Assembly (NCBI RefSeq): GCF_001542875.1
Contig: NZ_LMAF01000001.1
Location: 890,730 to 954,729, forward strand
From: Erythrobacter sp. YT30
GTDB taxonomy: Bacteria; Pseudomonadota; Alphaproteobacteria; Sphingomonadales; Sphingomonadaceae
Direction: 5' to 3'
Length of the DNA: 64,000 bases
Part shown: in pieces, positions 43,676 through 53,019 of the stretch
Position numbering within the stretch: position 1 is the stretch's first letter
How the letters are laid out: every line of letters begins with the position of its first letter
Notes under the pieces: model-generated
What the model was told of the DNA's origin: nothing
The model's input: only the letters and a program-made list of their open reading frames with translations
Database searches by the model: none
Position numbers and translations under genes: made by a program

Positions 43676-43706
43676 TGTACTCGAAAATTATCCGAAAGAT
43701 TTCACA

Positions 43707-44174
43707 ATGAAGCATAATTTTATCCGCGCCATGGTGCGCGAAGACCTTGGTCGGGTGGGCCAATTGGTCGAAACGAACGAGATGTTCCCTTCCGAGATGC
43801 TTGGCGAAATGACTGCGCCATATTTCGAGGGTGAAACAGCCCAGAACCGCTGGATTGTCTACGACGATGGCGTCGTTGAAGGCGTTGCCTACTACGTGCC
43901 CGAACAGCTTACGGACGGGACGTGGAAGCTGCTGTTGATCGCCATCGACATGGACGTTCACGGCAAGGGCATCGGGACGCAATTGATGCGCTATGTCGAG
44001 GCCGACTTAGCCCAGTCTGGAGCTCGGCTGCTGCTGGTCGAAACGTCAGGCACGCCCAAGTTCGAAAGGACGCGCGGCTTTTACGACATGCTTGGCTATG
44101 ATCGCGAAGCACGCATCAGGGATTATTATGAAGCCGGTGATGACAAAGTCATTTTCCGCAAATCACTGATCTAA
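43707..44174 (+). CDS. GNAT family N-acetyltransferase
   Basis: A 155-residue GNAT protein with the acetyl-CoA motif MDVHGKGIGTQLMRYVE and a following RLLLVETSGTPKFERTRGFYDMLGY. The substrate is unknown. It converges on the cytochrome b gene, separated by the terminator at 44172-44202. Confidence 0.87.
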   Translation: MKHNFIRAMVREDLGRVGQLVETNEMFPSEMLGEMTAPYFEGETAQNRWIVYDDGVVEGVAYYVPEQLTDGTWKLLLIAIDMDVHGKGIGTQLMRYVEADLAQSGARLLLVETSGTPKFERTRGFYDMLGYDREARIRDYYEAGDDKVIFRKSLI

Positions 44175-44202
44175 AAAGACTGGGCCGGCGCTGTCCGGCC
44201 CA
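44172..44202 (-). terminator. Terminator of the cytochrome c'/b operon
   Basis: An 8-bp stem TGGGCCGG/CCGGCCCA (44181-44202) around a 6-base loop. On the minus strand it is followed by GTCTTTTTAG, giving a U-tract; the plus side has none. Confidence 0.75.
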
Positions 44203-44250
44203 ATTCTCCCCGCGCCATTCTGTGCCACAGAGAAATGGCCTTGGCTGCTG

Positions 44251-44922
44251 TCACCCAAACGGCGGCAGGCCCAACCAAACCCACACAGCAATCCCAATCG
44301 CCGCAGCCAGCGCTCCAAATGCTCGCAGACCCGGTGCCTTGCCGATCCCTTCAATCTCGCTCGGCACCATTTTTTCACCGCTCACCATGGGCGAGATGAG
44401 GTCGTCCATCCGCGCAAAGCCATAATAGCCGATGGCGCAAAGATGCAGCGCGATCATCCCCACGACCACCCACCAAAACCATTCATGTGTGTCTGTGAGA
44501 AAGTCGGCGGTGCCGATGCTGACAAACCCATTCAATGGGCCGGTTGCGCCGTCATAGGGGTCGCCCGCAAACAGGCCCATTATGACCTGGGCGAACATGA
44601 GACCGAGGAGCGCCAGAACCGACAGAGCGCCAAGTGGTGAGTGGCCGATCTGGCGCTTTGAATCCCAGCGCCCGCGCAGATAATCGATGAGCGCGCTTGG
44701 TCCTTTCACGAATTGGGAAAAGCGCGCCGTGCGCGAGCCCACAAAGCCCCAGATGATGCGAAACAGGACCAACGCGAGGAGCACGTGCCCCAGCCGCAGA
44801 TGCCATCCCCATTCCGAGTTTTCTGCCGTCCACCACATGGCGGGCACAAGCACGGCAAAGCTCCAATGGCATAGCCGAACTGGCCAATCCCAAATGCTAA
44901 CCTGATGCGTGCTGGTGCCCAT
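44251..44922 (-). CDS. Cytochrome b561 domain protein
   Basis: A 223-residue membrane protein with four to five helices and histidines suited to two b hemes (CHWSF, HLRLGH, HEWFWW, HLCAIG). The cytochrome b561/Ni-Fe hydrogenase-b family moves electrons across the membrane. I start at ATG 44922. It lies 22 bases after the cytochrome c' gene, and b561 with c' is a recurrent redox pair. Confidence 0.9.
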   Translation of the reverse strand: MGTSTHQVSIWDWPVRLCHWSFAVLVPAMWWTAENSEWGWHLRLGHVLLALVLFRIIWGFVGSRTARFSQFVKGPSALIDYLRGRWDSKRQIGHSPLGALSVLALLGLMFAQVIMGLFAGDPYDGATGPLNGFVSIGTADFLTDTHEWFWWVVVGMIALHLCAIGYYGFARMDDLISPMVSGEKMVPSEIEGIGKAPGLRAFGALAAAIGIAVWVWLGLPPFG

Positions 44923-44944
44923 CAATGCGGCAGTGTCTTGGCGC

Positions 44945-45442
44945 TTAGTCCTTCTTTACGCGGAATTTTTCGTGACAGCCTTTGCAGCCATTGCCCACAG
45001 TTCCGACAGCTGCAGCAACCGCGGCTGCATCCCCGCTTTCCGCGAGGCTTGCCATTTCTGCGGCGGCTTCGATTGCAGTCTGAGCTGCTTGTTCAAACTC
45101 GTCCGGCTTTTCCCAGATCGTTGGTAGAGCTTCGGTATCATAGCCGTCATCAACGCTGGTACCTGCGGGGAACAAGCCCGTTGCGGTTTCAATCCGCGCA
45201 CCGATATCTTCCGCCTGCGTCTTTATAAATGCGAGATCGGGATTGTCACCTTCAAGCTCTTCGCGAATGGCCTTGAACGCATCACCGACTTTCTCGAAAT
45301 TTTCCTGACGCTGCTCAATCTCGGGCGGCGCATCGCCAGCGGCTGTACCGTCACCATCGCCGCCTGCTCCGCCGCCGCATGCGGCAAGCACTGCGATCAT
45401 GGGGGTGGCGATAATCAGACGGGTGAAAGAGCGATTGGTCAT
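44945..45442 (-). CDS. Lipid-anchored cytochrome c'
   Basis: A 165-residue protein with a signal and lipobox LAAC (C22), a Gly/Asp-rich linker, a four-helix bundle and the C-terminal heme site C153-KG-CH157, the typical cytochrome c' arrangement. It could bind NO or carry electrons. Lipid anchoring is unusual for c', which is commonly soluble. Start ATG 45442. It is probably co-transcribed with the cytochrome b gene downstream. Confidence 0.88.
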   Translation of the reverse strand: MTNRSFTRLIIATPMIAVLAACGGGAGGDGDGTAAGDAPPEIEQRQENFEKVGDAFKAIREELEGDNPDLAFIKTQAEDIGARIETATGLFPAGTSVDDGYDTEALPTIWEKPDEFEQAAQTAIEAAAEMASLAESGDAAAVAAAVGTVGNGCKGCHEKFRVKKD

Positions 45443-45576
45443 AGGTGAAGACTCCTTGCGTGTCTTGCGATGGTCAGTCCTGCCTCCGATCCCGGGCGCA
45501 GCGCAATACCTGATTGCGCGGAGGGACTTACACGAGGATCGCGCCTGCTCCAAGTGCGCAAAAATGTGAGCGGCTG

Positions 45577-46380
45577 TCACGCTTGATGCTTGCGCAGAGC
45601 TTCCATCACCAATTGCACATCGTGCTTGGCATCTGTCTCCGCTGGTACCGCATACCTTGTGTAGCTTTCGTGCAGCTCGTCCATGCGTTCAGCGATGCGA
45701 ACCTCGTTATAGCCGTGACTGACGACGAAACGGCGGCGCGCGATGATTTGGGGCAGGATGCGGTTTACATACTCGTCCACATCCATGCCGAATTTCATGA
45801 ATTGTTCGGGACCGAGAGGGGTGAAGACCCAGCCTGGAATGATGAGGCCCGCATGGACATGAGGCGGGAGATCGCCGCGCAGGCTTTCGGTCATACCCAG
45901 CACGGCATGCTTTGCCGCAATGTAGGCGGCAGTTTGTGGTACCGCGCAAAAGAAGCTGTTTTCGCTTCCCGTATTGTAGATCGCGCTTTCATTATCCTGC
46001 TCGATGAGACGCGGGGCGAAAGCTTTGCAGCCATTCCACACGCCCCAGAAATTGACATCGAAATGCGCGCGCGCCTTTTCGGGGTCCACTTCCCACAACT
46101 TGCCGCGAACACCGCCTTGGCCGGCATTGTTGATGACGAGGTCAACCGTTTCGAACGTGTCGAAGGCAGCATCGGCCAAGGCTTCGACTTGGGAGAGATC
46201 CGGCACATCGCAAGCGTGCGCTTGAATGCCTTTAGATGCCCCTGCCCTATCCAAACGATCGCCGGGAAGGTCGGCGACGATAACCTCAGTTCCTTGGCGA
46301 GCGAGCCGCTTTGCCAGTGCGAGGCCAATACCGCTCGCCCCGCCAGTGATAACGGCTGTGCGCGGTGCAAATTCTGACAT
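45577..46380 (-). CDS. Short-chain dehydrogenase/reductase
   Basis: A 267-residue SDR with the TGGASGIG cofactor loop (residues 12-19), NNAG, a Ser in NTGSENSFF and the active-site YIAAK. It lacks any neighbour that fixes a substrate. Start ATG 46380 (MSEFAPRTAV), 33 bases downstream of the DUF1295 gene on the same strand, so it could end that operon. Confidence 0.88.
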   Translation of the reverse strand: MSEFAPRTAVITGGASGIGLALAKRLARQGTEVIVADLPGDRLDRAGASKGIQAHACDVPDLSQVEALADAAFDTFETVDLVINNAGQGGVRGKLWEVDPEKARAHFDVNFWGVWNGCKAFAPRLIEQDNESAIYNTGSENSFFCAVPQTAAYIAAKHAVLGMTESLRGDLPPHVHAGLIIPGWVFTPLGPEQFMKFGMDVDEYVNRILPQIIARRRFVVSHGYNEVRIAERMDELHESYTRYAVPAETDAKHDVQLVMEALRKHQA

Positions 46381-46413
46381 CTCATCCCTCCTCACGTCCG
46401 AGAAGGGAGGAGA

Positions 46414-47289
46414 TTAGCTCTTCGGCGGCATCGGGACCAGTACGGGCGTGTTTTCGCGATACTTCTGGTATTCAGGATCATCACCCCAGCGCTCTTGCGC
46501 TTGCTCTTCCTGCAAATTGATTCCGCTGATCTTGGTCAGCAGCAGTGTCACGAAAAGCGGAGAGATAACTGCCAGCCATGATAGGCCTTGAAGCACCGGA
46601 ATGGCGATAATCAAAACACCCGTCCAAAGCGTGATCTCACCAAAATAGTTCGGGTGGCGAGACCACTTCCACAGACCGACATCGATGAAGTCACCTTTGT
46701 TATCTGGGTCGGATTTGAACTTGCTCTTTTGCGCATCGGCGACCGCTTCGATGGTGATCCCGGCTACCCAAATCACAAGGCCAATCCAGAAGAACACGCC
46801 AATCGGCTTGGGGTCAGTCGTCGTGATCGCAATCAGCGCGGCAGAGGCCGTGAGCACCACCCAAAGCGCCTGCAATGTCCAGGCAGCGAGGAAACGTGTT
46901 GGCTTTTTCTTGATCTTTTCAAAGCGGGAATCGGTCCCGCCTTTGGCCTTGATCCGAATATATAGGAATGTGCCAAGTCTGATGCACCAAAGCGCCACCA
47001 TTGCCGCGAGGACGATCGCCCTCGTATCGATTTCGCCGCGCGCCTCGAGCACGGCCCAGACCGCAAATCCCGTTGTGCTGAGATAGGTGATAGCGCCGAA
47101 GCTGTCGTAATACTTGTCCGACTGCGCAATCGCTGAGGGGACAAAGGCGATCCAGTTCACCAGCAATGCGATGACGGCGCAGATAAGAAATGCGTTGACC
47201 CCGAAAATCTCAACGCTGTGCACCCCTGCGTAAAAAGCGAAGGCAAGTGAGAACAGGCTCACGAAAATGACGACAAGTATGCTTTTCAT
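46414..47289 (-). CDS. DUF1295 membrane protein, steroid-reductase/ICMT-like
   Basis: A 291-residue protein with about seven membrane segments and the C-terminal GLWKWSRHPNYFGEI motif typical of DUF1295 and isoprenylcysteine methyltransferase-like enzymes, whose active site uses the NYF/HPNY region. The reaction is unknown. It lies 15 bases after the DsbA-like gene. Confidence 0.9.
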   Translation of the reverse strand: MKSILVVIFVSLFSLAFAFYAGVHSVEIFGVNAFLICAVIALLVNWIAFVPSAIAQSDKYYDSFGAITYLSTTGFAVWAVLEARGEIDTRAIVLAAMVALWCIRLGTFLYIRIKAKGGTDSRFEKIKKKPTRFLAAWTLQALWVVLTASAALIAITTTDPKPIGVFFWIGLVIWVAGITIEAVADAQKSKFKSDPDNKGDFIDVGLWKWSRHPNYFGEITLWTGVLIIAIPVLQGLSWLAVISPLFVTLLLTKISGINLQEEQAQERWGDDPEYQKYRENTPVLVPMPPKS

Positions 47290-47304
47290 GGGGCTGTGAA
47301 CGGA

Positions 47305-48006
47305 TCAGGAGGCCGCGTGTTCCTGCGATTGCTCGCGTGTTTTGGCTGCGACACGTCTAAGAGCATTCACGTAAGTCTCAGGAGCCTGGGCTCCGGGGAT
47401 CATGAATTTGTCATTCACGATCATGGCCGGAACCCCTGTGATGTTGAGATCCCACGCCTGACGCTCTTCAGCGATCACACGCGCTTCGAGATCGGGATCG
47501 TCCAATGCGGCTTTGGCCGCTTCGCGGTGAAGACCAATTTCAGCAGCGATGTCGAGCAGCAGATCGCGATCCGAAAGGGCGCGGCGGTGATTGAAATGCG
47601 CCTTGAAGAAAGCGAGCTTCAAATCGGTCTGCGCGGCCGGGCCAAGCTGTTCAAGCGCCAACGCCAACAGCTTATGGCAATCGCGTGTGTTCCACATCAT
47701 CGCGGGCGGAGCCTCACCCTCGCCTTCATAGGAGAGCGACACTCCAGCCGCGTCGGCAATTTCCTTCATCTGCCCGCGTATCGCCGCGCCTTCTTCAGCG
47801 GAGCGGCGATACTTGCGCTGCAAATGCGCTTCTTGATCCTCGCCCTGGGCAGGCATGTCAGGGTTCAATTCAAACGGACGCCAGCGGATTTCAGCTTCAA
47901 TCTCGCCGTCCAGCTCCGCGAGAGCTTTTCGCAATTGGCCGTGACCGATCACGCACCACGGACACACGACGTCGGAATAGATATCGATCGTGAGTGTATC
48001 GGCCAT
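47305..48006 (-). CDS. DsbA/FrnE family oxidoreductase
   Basis: A 233-residue cytoplasmic thioredoxin-fold protein of the FrnE (2-hydroxychromene isomerase-like) group, with redox C15-PW-C18 near the N-terminus, an inserted helical domain and the cis-proline GVPAMIVNDK. No signal peptide. Members act in disulfide or stress redox chemistry. It follows nudC by 11 bases. Confidence 0.9.
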   Translation of the reverse strand: MADTLTIDIYSDVVCPWCVIGHGQLRKALAELDGEIEAEIRWRPFELNPDMPAQGEDQEAHLQRKYRRSAEEGAAIRGQMKEIADAAGVSLSYEGEGEAPPAMMWNTRDCHKLLALALEQLGPAAQTDLKLAFFKAHFNHRRALSDRDLLLDIAAEIGLHREAAKAALDDPDLEARVIAEERQAWDLNITGVPAMIVNDKFMIPGAQAPETYVNALRRVAAKTREQSQEHAAS

Positions 48007-48017
48007 TTAGCGTGTCC

Positions 48018-48920
48018 TTATTTATCGAGCCACCATGTGATGAGCGTGTGCGCGACCGCAAAAGGTCGCGGAAAGATCAGGTCATCATTGCCCTGTTCGC
48101 CCGCTGCACGCGCATCCTCAAGTTCCTCGCGCGTGAACCAGCGTGCATCGTCAAGTTCCGTTTCGTCAATGGTCAGCGCCGGATCATCGGTCTTGGACGT
48201 GCAGCCAATCATCAGCTGGCTTGGGAATGGCCATGGCTGGCTAGCAATGTATTCAACGGTGTGAGCGCGCACGCCCGCCTCTTCCCAAATCTCACGCTGA
48301 ACGGCTTCTTCGATTGTCTCACCCGGCTCCACAAACCCTGCAAGCGCTGAATACATGCGCGGGGGGAAACGCGGTTGGCGACCAAGCAAGAGCCTATCTT
48401 CGTGTTCGACCAGCATAATCGTGACAGGATCGGTGCGCGGAAAATGCTGCGCGCCGCAATTGTCGCAAGAACGCTGCCAACCACCTTTGGTAAGCTTCGT
48501 TTTTGATCCGCATTGGGCGCAGAATTGATGGCGCGCGTGCCAATCGATCAGTGCCTTTGCTCCACCGTAAATGGCGAGGTCTTCAGGCTGAAGCATCTGC
48601 ATCACCTGCCAAGCGCGCGGCATAGCTGGCGCAGCCGATCCTTGCGCAGGGACGGGTGCGAAATGTGCTTTTTCCTCCATCATCCCCAGGAAGACGAGCT
48701 CCGTTTCGGGATCAACGTCGGCAAGCGTGTGCCATAACAAATGGCCCTGATCGTCAAATTCGGGCAGAAGGCCGTCGAGATTCATCACCCGCGCTCGCCA
48801 ATTCATCAAATTGCCGAGCGCGTTGTCGTCAACGCGGATGTTGTCCGCGCGATCTATGGGCGATCCGGCGAATGCAATCGGCGGCGTGTCTGCCCCGTTC
48901 GTCACCCCGACGCCCGCCAT
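48018..48920 (-). CDS. nudC: NAD(+)/NADH diphosphatase NudC
   Basis: A 300-residue Nudix protein with the zinc ribbon CAQCGSKTKL...CDNCG and the Nudix box GFVEPGETIEEAVQREIWEEAG, then SQPWPFPSQLMIG, the NudC tail motif. It splits NAD(H) and also removes NAD caps from RNA. Its ATG overlaps the stop of the beta-lactamase-like gene (TAATG), so translation is coupled. Confidence 0.95.
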   Translation of the reverse strand: MAGVGVTNGADTPPIAFAGSPIDRADNIRVDDNALGNLMNWRARVMNLDGLLPEFDDQGHLLWHTLADVDPETELVFLGMMEEKAHFAPVPAQGSAAPAMPRAWQVMQMLQPEDLAIYGGAKALIDWHARHQFCAQCGSKTKLTKGGWQRSCDNCGAQHFPRTDPVTIMLVEHEDRLLLGRQPRFPPRMYSALAGFVEPGETIEEAVQREIWEEAGVRAHTVEYIASQPWPFPSQLMIGCTSKTDDPALTIDETELDDARWFTREELEDARAAGEQGNDDLIFPRPFAVAHTLITWWLDK

Positions 48921-50248
48921 TATGCCGCTTTCGCAGCGCGCATCGCTTCAAGATCTGCCTGCATTGCCGCGATGAATTCATCTCGCACGGGATAGGTTTC
49001 AGGCGGCATATATTGCGTCCACAGAGCGGTGCGCAGGCCAAGCTTGTAATCGACCGCACCCAGCGTGCCAGCCGCACCGCCCCATCCAAACGTGCCATCA
49101 ACAGAGCGACCGCCCGCGCCATGCCCTTCATTCTCAATCCAGGTGCCTGCTGTGCTCACCGTCTCAGGGATCAGGTTTGAAACGCCAACGCGCACTGCCT
49201 CTTCGCTCATGATACGCTCATTGCCGAGCTTTCCGTAACCCAGCAGCATGCGCAGGAACCGGTCATAATCCTTTGGGCTCGATACAAGGCCCCCGCCGCC
49301 CGATGGCACTTTCGGCTCGTCGAGATAGATCGAGTTTGCAGCAGGATCGAGTGGCAGCAAATTGCCGGCGAGAATGCCGTAATTGTCTGTAAAACGGCCC
49401 TTTTCGCTCTCTGGAACGGTCATGTAAGTGCTTTCCATGCCCAGCGGTTCGAACATGCGGGTTTTGAGAAAGGTCTCAAAATCCATGCCCGATGCGACTT
49501 CGATCACGCGGCCCAGCAGATCGATACTGCACGAATAGCTCCACTTGGTCGCGGGTTGGTACATCAGGGGGATCGTGGCAAGTCGATCTGCCCACACTTC
49601 AAGGCCGGGAGCAGGTGTCGGGTTCGGAACGCCGGGGATCGGGAAACGGCTGACGCGGCCGCCAACAATGCCGTTTTCGACATAGGCATCAAGCAGCGGG
49701 CCTTTGCTCGTGATAGTGTAGCCAAGTCCGGCTGTGTGAGTGAGAAGCTGGCGCATCGTAATCGGTGTTGCCACCGGCTCGACATTATCGAGCGGCCCTT
49801 CGGGATCGGCTAGAACGGGCGTATCCTTGAACGCTGGCAGCACCTCGTAAAGCGGCATATCGAGGCTCAGCTTGCCTTCATCAATCAGCATCATGATCGC
49901 CATGCCGGTGACAGGCTTCGTCATGGAATAGATGCGATAAAGCGTGTCTTCATCGACTTCTTGCGAGCCATTGAGGCTCAGCGTGCCGCCACCCACCGTG
50001 TGCGCGTGATCTTCCTGATTCCATCCGAAAGTGAGGAACATATTCGCGAGCTTTTTCTCGCTGACATACTTGTTCGCCATCGCCGCGACATTGGGCCATG
50101 CCTCGCTTACATCATGGGCAAGCAGGCTGCGCCCGAAAGGTAGCGCGGAGATGGCAGCGCCCGCGGTAAGCAATCCACCCGCACGAAAGAGAGCTCTGCG
50201 CGAAAGATCGGCGCCAGTGTTTGAAGGGTCAAAGCTGCGAAATGCCAT
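48920..50248 (-). CDS. Tat-exported serine hydrolase of the beta-lactamase family
   Basis: A 442-residue penicillin-binding-protein-like hydrolase (class C / EstB branch). The N-terminus has a twin-arginine signal S16-RR-ALF21 followed by a hydrophobic stretch. The SxxK motif is S108-MT-K111, with a Y-S-C triad in place of YxN. Such proteins are often esterases or D-aminopeptidases rather than resistance enzymes. First gene of the operon with nudC, FrnE-like and DUF1295 genes. Confidence 0.88.
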   Translation of the reverse strand: MAFRSFDPSNTGADLSRRALFRAGGLLTAGAAISALPFGRSLLAHDVSEAWPNVAAMANKYVSEKKLANMFLTFGWNQEDHAHTVGGGTLSLNGSQEVDEDTLYRIYSMTKPVTGMAIMMLIDEGKLSLDMPLYEVLPAFKDTPVLADPEGPLDNVEPVATPITMRQLLTHTAGLGYTITSKGPLLDAYVENGIVGGRVSRFPIPGVPNPTPAPGLEVWADRLATIPLMYQPATKWSYSCSIDLLGRVIEVASGMDFETFLKTRMFEPLGMESTYMTVPESEKGRFTDNYGILAGNLLPLDPAANSIYLDEPKVPSGGGGLVSSPKDYDRFLRMLLGYGKLGNERIMSEEAVRVGVSNLIPETVSTAGTWIENEGHGAGGRSVDGTFGWGGAAGTLGAVDYKLGLRTALWTQYMPPETYPVRDEFIAAMQADLEAMRAAKAA

Positions 50249-50377
50249 CTCAGGGGGTTCTCCTGCGGTTTTGTGTTTGCGAACGCATGGGGCGATTCAC
50301 ATGAAGCGTCAATGAAAGGGTTGCAAAATGCAATCGTAGGACTTGAACGCACTAGGTGTATTACTTATATAATACGC

Positions 50378-50599
50378 ATGTTCAATCTGATCTCATGGCT
50401 CATCGGCCTTGTATGCCTTGTCCTCGGTATTCCCATGCTGCTTCCCGGTGTGGGATTGCTGCTTTGGTTGCTGCTCCCGGTAACCGCGATTGGCATTGGG
50501 TTTGGAGCGCTTTCATCGAGCAATAGCGGCCGTAATTTCTGTATTCTGGTGTTTGTTCTGATCGTGCTGAGAATGGCGATTACCGGCGGCACTTTCTAG
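50378..50599 (+). CDS. Small two- to three-helix membrane protein
   Basis: A 73-residue, very hydrophobic protein (MFNLISWLIGLVCLVLGIPM...) with helices near residues 5-25, 26-47 and 53-68. The start at ATG 50378 is the most likely; 50273 is open upstream. It converges on mutY with a 4-base overlap. Function unknown. Confidence 0.65.
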   Translation: MFNLISWLIGLVCLVLGIPMLLPGVGLLLWLLLPVTAIGIGFGALSSSNSGRNFCILVFVLIVLRMAITGGTF

Positions 50600-51636
50600 A
50601 CAAGAGCGAGCCGCGCCGCCTTGGCGAAGAGAGTTGGAAGGCCGGAATCCTCCATCTTGTTGACTGGCCACCAGATGCCTTCGCCAGGAGGTGTCTTGTC
50701 AACTAAAGTCCGGCGCACCGAGAGCGTCAGATGCGCATGGGTGAAAGTGTGCCGTACCGCACCAAGCTCCTCCCAATTTGTCGCAATTGGCGGATCGCCA
50801 GAACCATCCGACCGCGCGCTCCAGCCATCATCGGGCAGCGCGCGCATTCCGCCAAGCATGCCTTTGCCAGGCCGCGTGACAAGCCACACCTCGCGCTCAC
50901 TTTCGTTACGCTCTATCCAATAGGCCGTGCCGCGACGCTCAGGCTTTGCCTTCTTGGGCGGTTTGACGGGAAGCCTTTGCGGATCGCCAGCCTTGCGCGC
51001 TGCGCATTGGTCGGAAAGCGGACAAAGCAGGCATCGCGGCGCTTTGCTGGTGCAGATATTCGCGCCCAAATCCATCATCGCCTGGGCGAAATCACCTGCG
51101 TTTTCATCCGGAGTGATCGTTTCTGCCTTTTCGCGGATCGCCTTGCGCGCTCCCGGAAGTGGTTCTTCAATCGCAAACACGCGCGCAACCACGCGCTCGA
51201 CATTGGCATCGACAACCACTGCGCGCTCGCCAAACGCTATCGCAGCGACAGATGCGGCCGTATAGGCTCCCAGACCGGGCAGATCGCGCAGTTTCTCTTC
51301 AGTTTCAGGGAACCCACCTCTCGCTGCCACTTCCTTCGCGCATTTCACCAGATTGCGAGCCCGCGAATAATAGCCGAGCCCTGCCCATGCGGCCATCACC
51401 TCATCCTCGCTCGCCGCTGCCAAGTCCTGAACCGTCGGCCAGATTTCGGTGAACTTGGCAAAATACGGCTTCACCGCTGCGACCGTCGTCTGTTGCAGCA
51501 TCACTTCAGAAAGCCACACGCGATAGGGATAGGCCGGATCATCCGGCCTATTTTCACCTGGAGGCGTGCGCCACGGAAGATCGCGCGAATGTTTCGCGTA
51601 CCAGTGGAGCAGGAAGTCGGAGATGCTGGCAGTCAC
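50596..51636 (-). CDS. mutY: A/G-specific adenine DNA glycosylase
   Basis: A 346-residue MutY: N-terminal HhH-GPD catalytic domain (LPWR... VWLSEVMLQQT, GLGAYTAASVAAIAFGE, with the catalytic Asp in VVDANVERV), the [4Fe-4S] C-x6-C-x2-C-x5-C (CTSKAPRCLLCPLSDQC), and a Nudix-like 8-oxoG recognition domain (about 230-346). It removes A mispaired with 8-oxoG. The start is GTG 51636, only 14-29 bases from the divergent dciA start, so promoters must lie inside genes. Confidence 0.93.
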   Translation of the reverse strand: MTASISDFLLHWYAKHSRDLPWRTPPGENRPDDPAYPYRVWLSEVMLQQTTVAAVKPYFAKFTEIWPTVQDLAAASEDEVMAAWAGLGYYSRARNLVKCAKEVAARGGFPETEEKLRDLPGLGAYTAASVAAIAFGERAVVVDANVERVVARVFAIEEPLPGARKAIREKAETITPDENAGDFAQAMMDLGANICTSKAPRCLLCPLSDQCAARKAGDPQRLPVKPPKKAKPERRGTAYWIERNESEREVWLVTRPGKGMLGGMRALPDDGWSARSDGSGDPPIATNWEELGAVRHTFTHAHLTLSVRRTLVDKTPPGEGIWWPVNKMEDSGLPTLFAKAARLALV

Positions 51637-51650
51637 GCCCGCCCTATGGC

Positions 51651-52220
51651 ATGAGCGCCAGCACAATGGGAAGCGATACTCCAAAACCATCAACGGGCAA
51701 AAAGCCGAAGGGCAAAGCGGCAAAGCAATACTCGCGCCCGCGCGGCGGCTCTGCCAAGGCTATTGGTGATTTGACGCCCGAAATCGGCCGAACCGCATTT
51801 CGCCGCTTCGGCTTTGTCCAGAGCTCTGTTGTCACCCGCTGGCCCGAAATTGTTGGCCCTCATCATGCCCGCGTTTGCAGTCCCGAGGCGATCCGATTTC
51901 CGCCCGGAGAGCGCGCCGAGGGCATCCTTCAACTCGTAGTCGCCCCGGCCCATGCTCCGCTCATCCAGCAAGTGACCGAAGAGATTATGGAGCGGGTCAA
52001 TCGCTTCTTCGGCTATAAGGCGGTGGCGCGGGTCAAAATCCGTCAAGGGCAGGTTAAGCCCGTTTCTGCTGAAAAGCCCGCAAAACCGCCGCCATCATTG
52101 AAGCCGATCCCGATGGAGCTCGGGGAAAGCTTGCGCGATATTGGCGATCCGGAACTGCGCACCGTGCTGGAATCGCTGGCGCGCAGTCTGGGCGATGGGG
52201 AAAAGAAGGACTATCGATGA
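51651..52220 (+). CDS. dciA: DciA-family helicase loader (DUF721)
   Basis: A 189-residue protein with an N-terminal basic region and the DUF721 core (about 50-125, VVTRWPEIVGPHHARVCSPEAIRF to LQLVVAPAHAPLIQQ). DciA is the ancestral loader of the DnaB replicative helicase in bacteria without DnaC. An ATG at 51666 is an alternative start. It overlaps the following DsbA-like gene by 4 bases. Confidence 0.88.
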   Translation: MSASTMGSDTPKPSTGKKPKGKAAKQYSRPRGGSAKAIGDLTPEIGRTAFRRFGFVQSSVVTRWPEIVGPHHARVCSPEAIRFPPGERAEGILQLVVAPAHAPLIQQVTEEIMERVNRFFGYKAVARVKIRQGQVKPVSAEKPAKPPPSLKPIPMELGESLRDIGDPELRTVLESLARSLGDGEKKDYR

Positions 52221-52987
52221 AAACTGCATTGCTGGGCGCGATGACGGCAATGGCCGCATTGGCTCTTCCGTTGGCAGCGAACCTTTCTGCTCAAGATACA
52301 GGAAGCGGCAAAGGCAATCAGCTGTCCGATCCGCGCAGTTCCTTTACCGCGCGAGACGGACGCAGCTGGCATGCCGAAGTGCAACGTACAGAGCGCGGGT
52401 ATCTGCTCGGCAATCCTGATGCAGACGCAGCTCTCATTGAATTCATCAGCTACACATGCAGCCATTGCGCGAGCTTTTCGCGTGAGGCTGATGGCGCAAT
52501 TGATCTGGCGCTGCTGGCACCTGGCCATATGAGCGCCGAAATCCGGACCGTCATCCGCAATGCGCCCGATCTTACCATTTCGCTTTTGGTCGGCTGCGGC
52601 GATGCTGACGGGTTCAAGAACCGCCATCGCGCTTTCTTGGCGAAGCAGAACGAATGGCTCACAAAGCTCACGAACGCACCGCAATCGCAGCAACAAATCT
52701 GGGCGCGCGGTGATCGCAACGCGCGGATCGGGTTAGCGAGCGCCATGGGCTTTGATGATCTGATGGAAGCGCGCGGACTTACTCGCACTCAAATAAACCA
52801 ATGCCTTTCTGACGATGCGGCAGCGCAAAAACTGGTCGCAAACAGCAACGCTGACCGAGCAGACTTTGCCGTCACGGGTACTCCCAGCTTTGCCTTCAAC
52901 GGACAGCTTCTCCAGGGCGTCCACTCTTGGGGCGCGCTTTATCCGGTGCTTTCGGGCCAAATTGCGCCCTCAAACGAGGCAAATTGA
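52217..52987 (+). CDS. DsbA-like exported thioredoxin-fold protein 1
   Basis: A 256-residue protein with a signal peptide (about 1-25, then QDTGSGKG) and a thioredoxin fold: redox C81-SH-C84, a helical insertion, and the cis-proline TGTPSFAFNG. It resembles the alphaproteobacterial DsbA-like family used in place of classical DsbA. It overlaps dciA by 4 bases and precedes a second similar protein by 100 bases. Confidence 0.88.
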   Translation: MKTALLGAMTAMAALALPLAANLSAQDTGSGKGNQLSDPRSSFTARDGRSWHAEVQRTERGYLLGNPDADAALIEFISYTCSHCASFSREADGAIDLALLAPGHMSAEIRTVIRNAPDLTISLLVGCGDADGFKNRHRAFLAKQNEWLTKLTNAPQSQQQIWARGDRNARIGLASAMGFDDLMEARGLTRTQINQCLSDDAAAQKLVANSNADRADFAVTGTPSFAFNGQLLQGVHSWGALYPVLSGQIAPSNEAN

Positions 52988-53019
52988 CTCCAAACTGACA
53001 CATTTGTGCACAAGCACGT

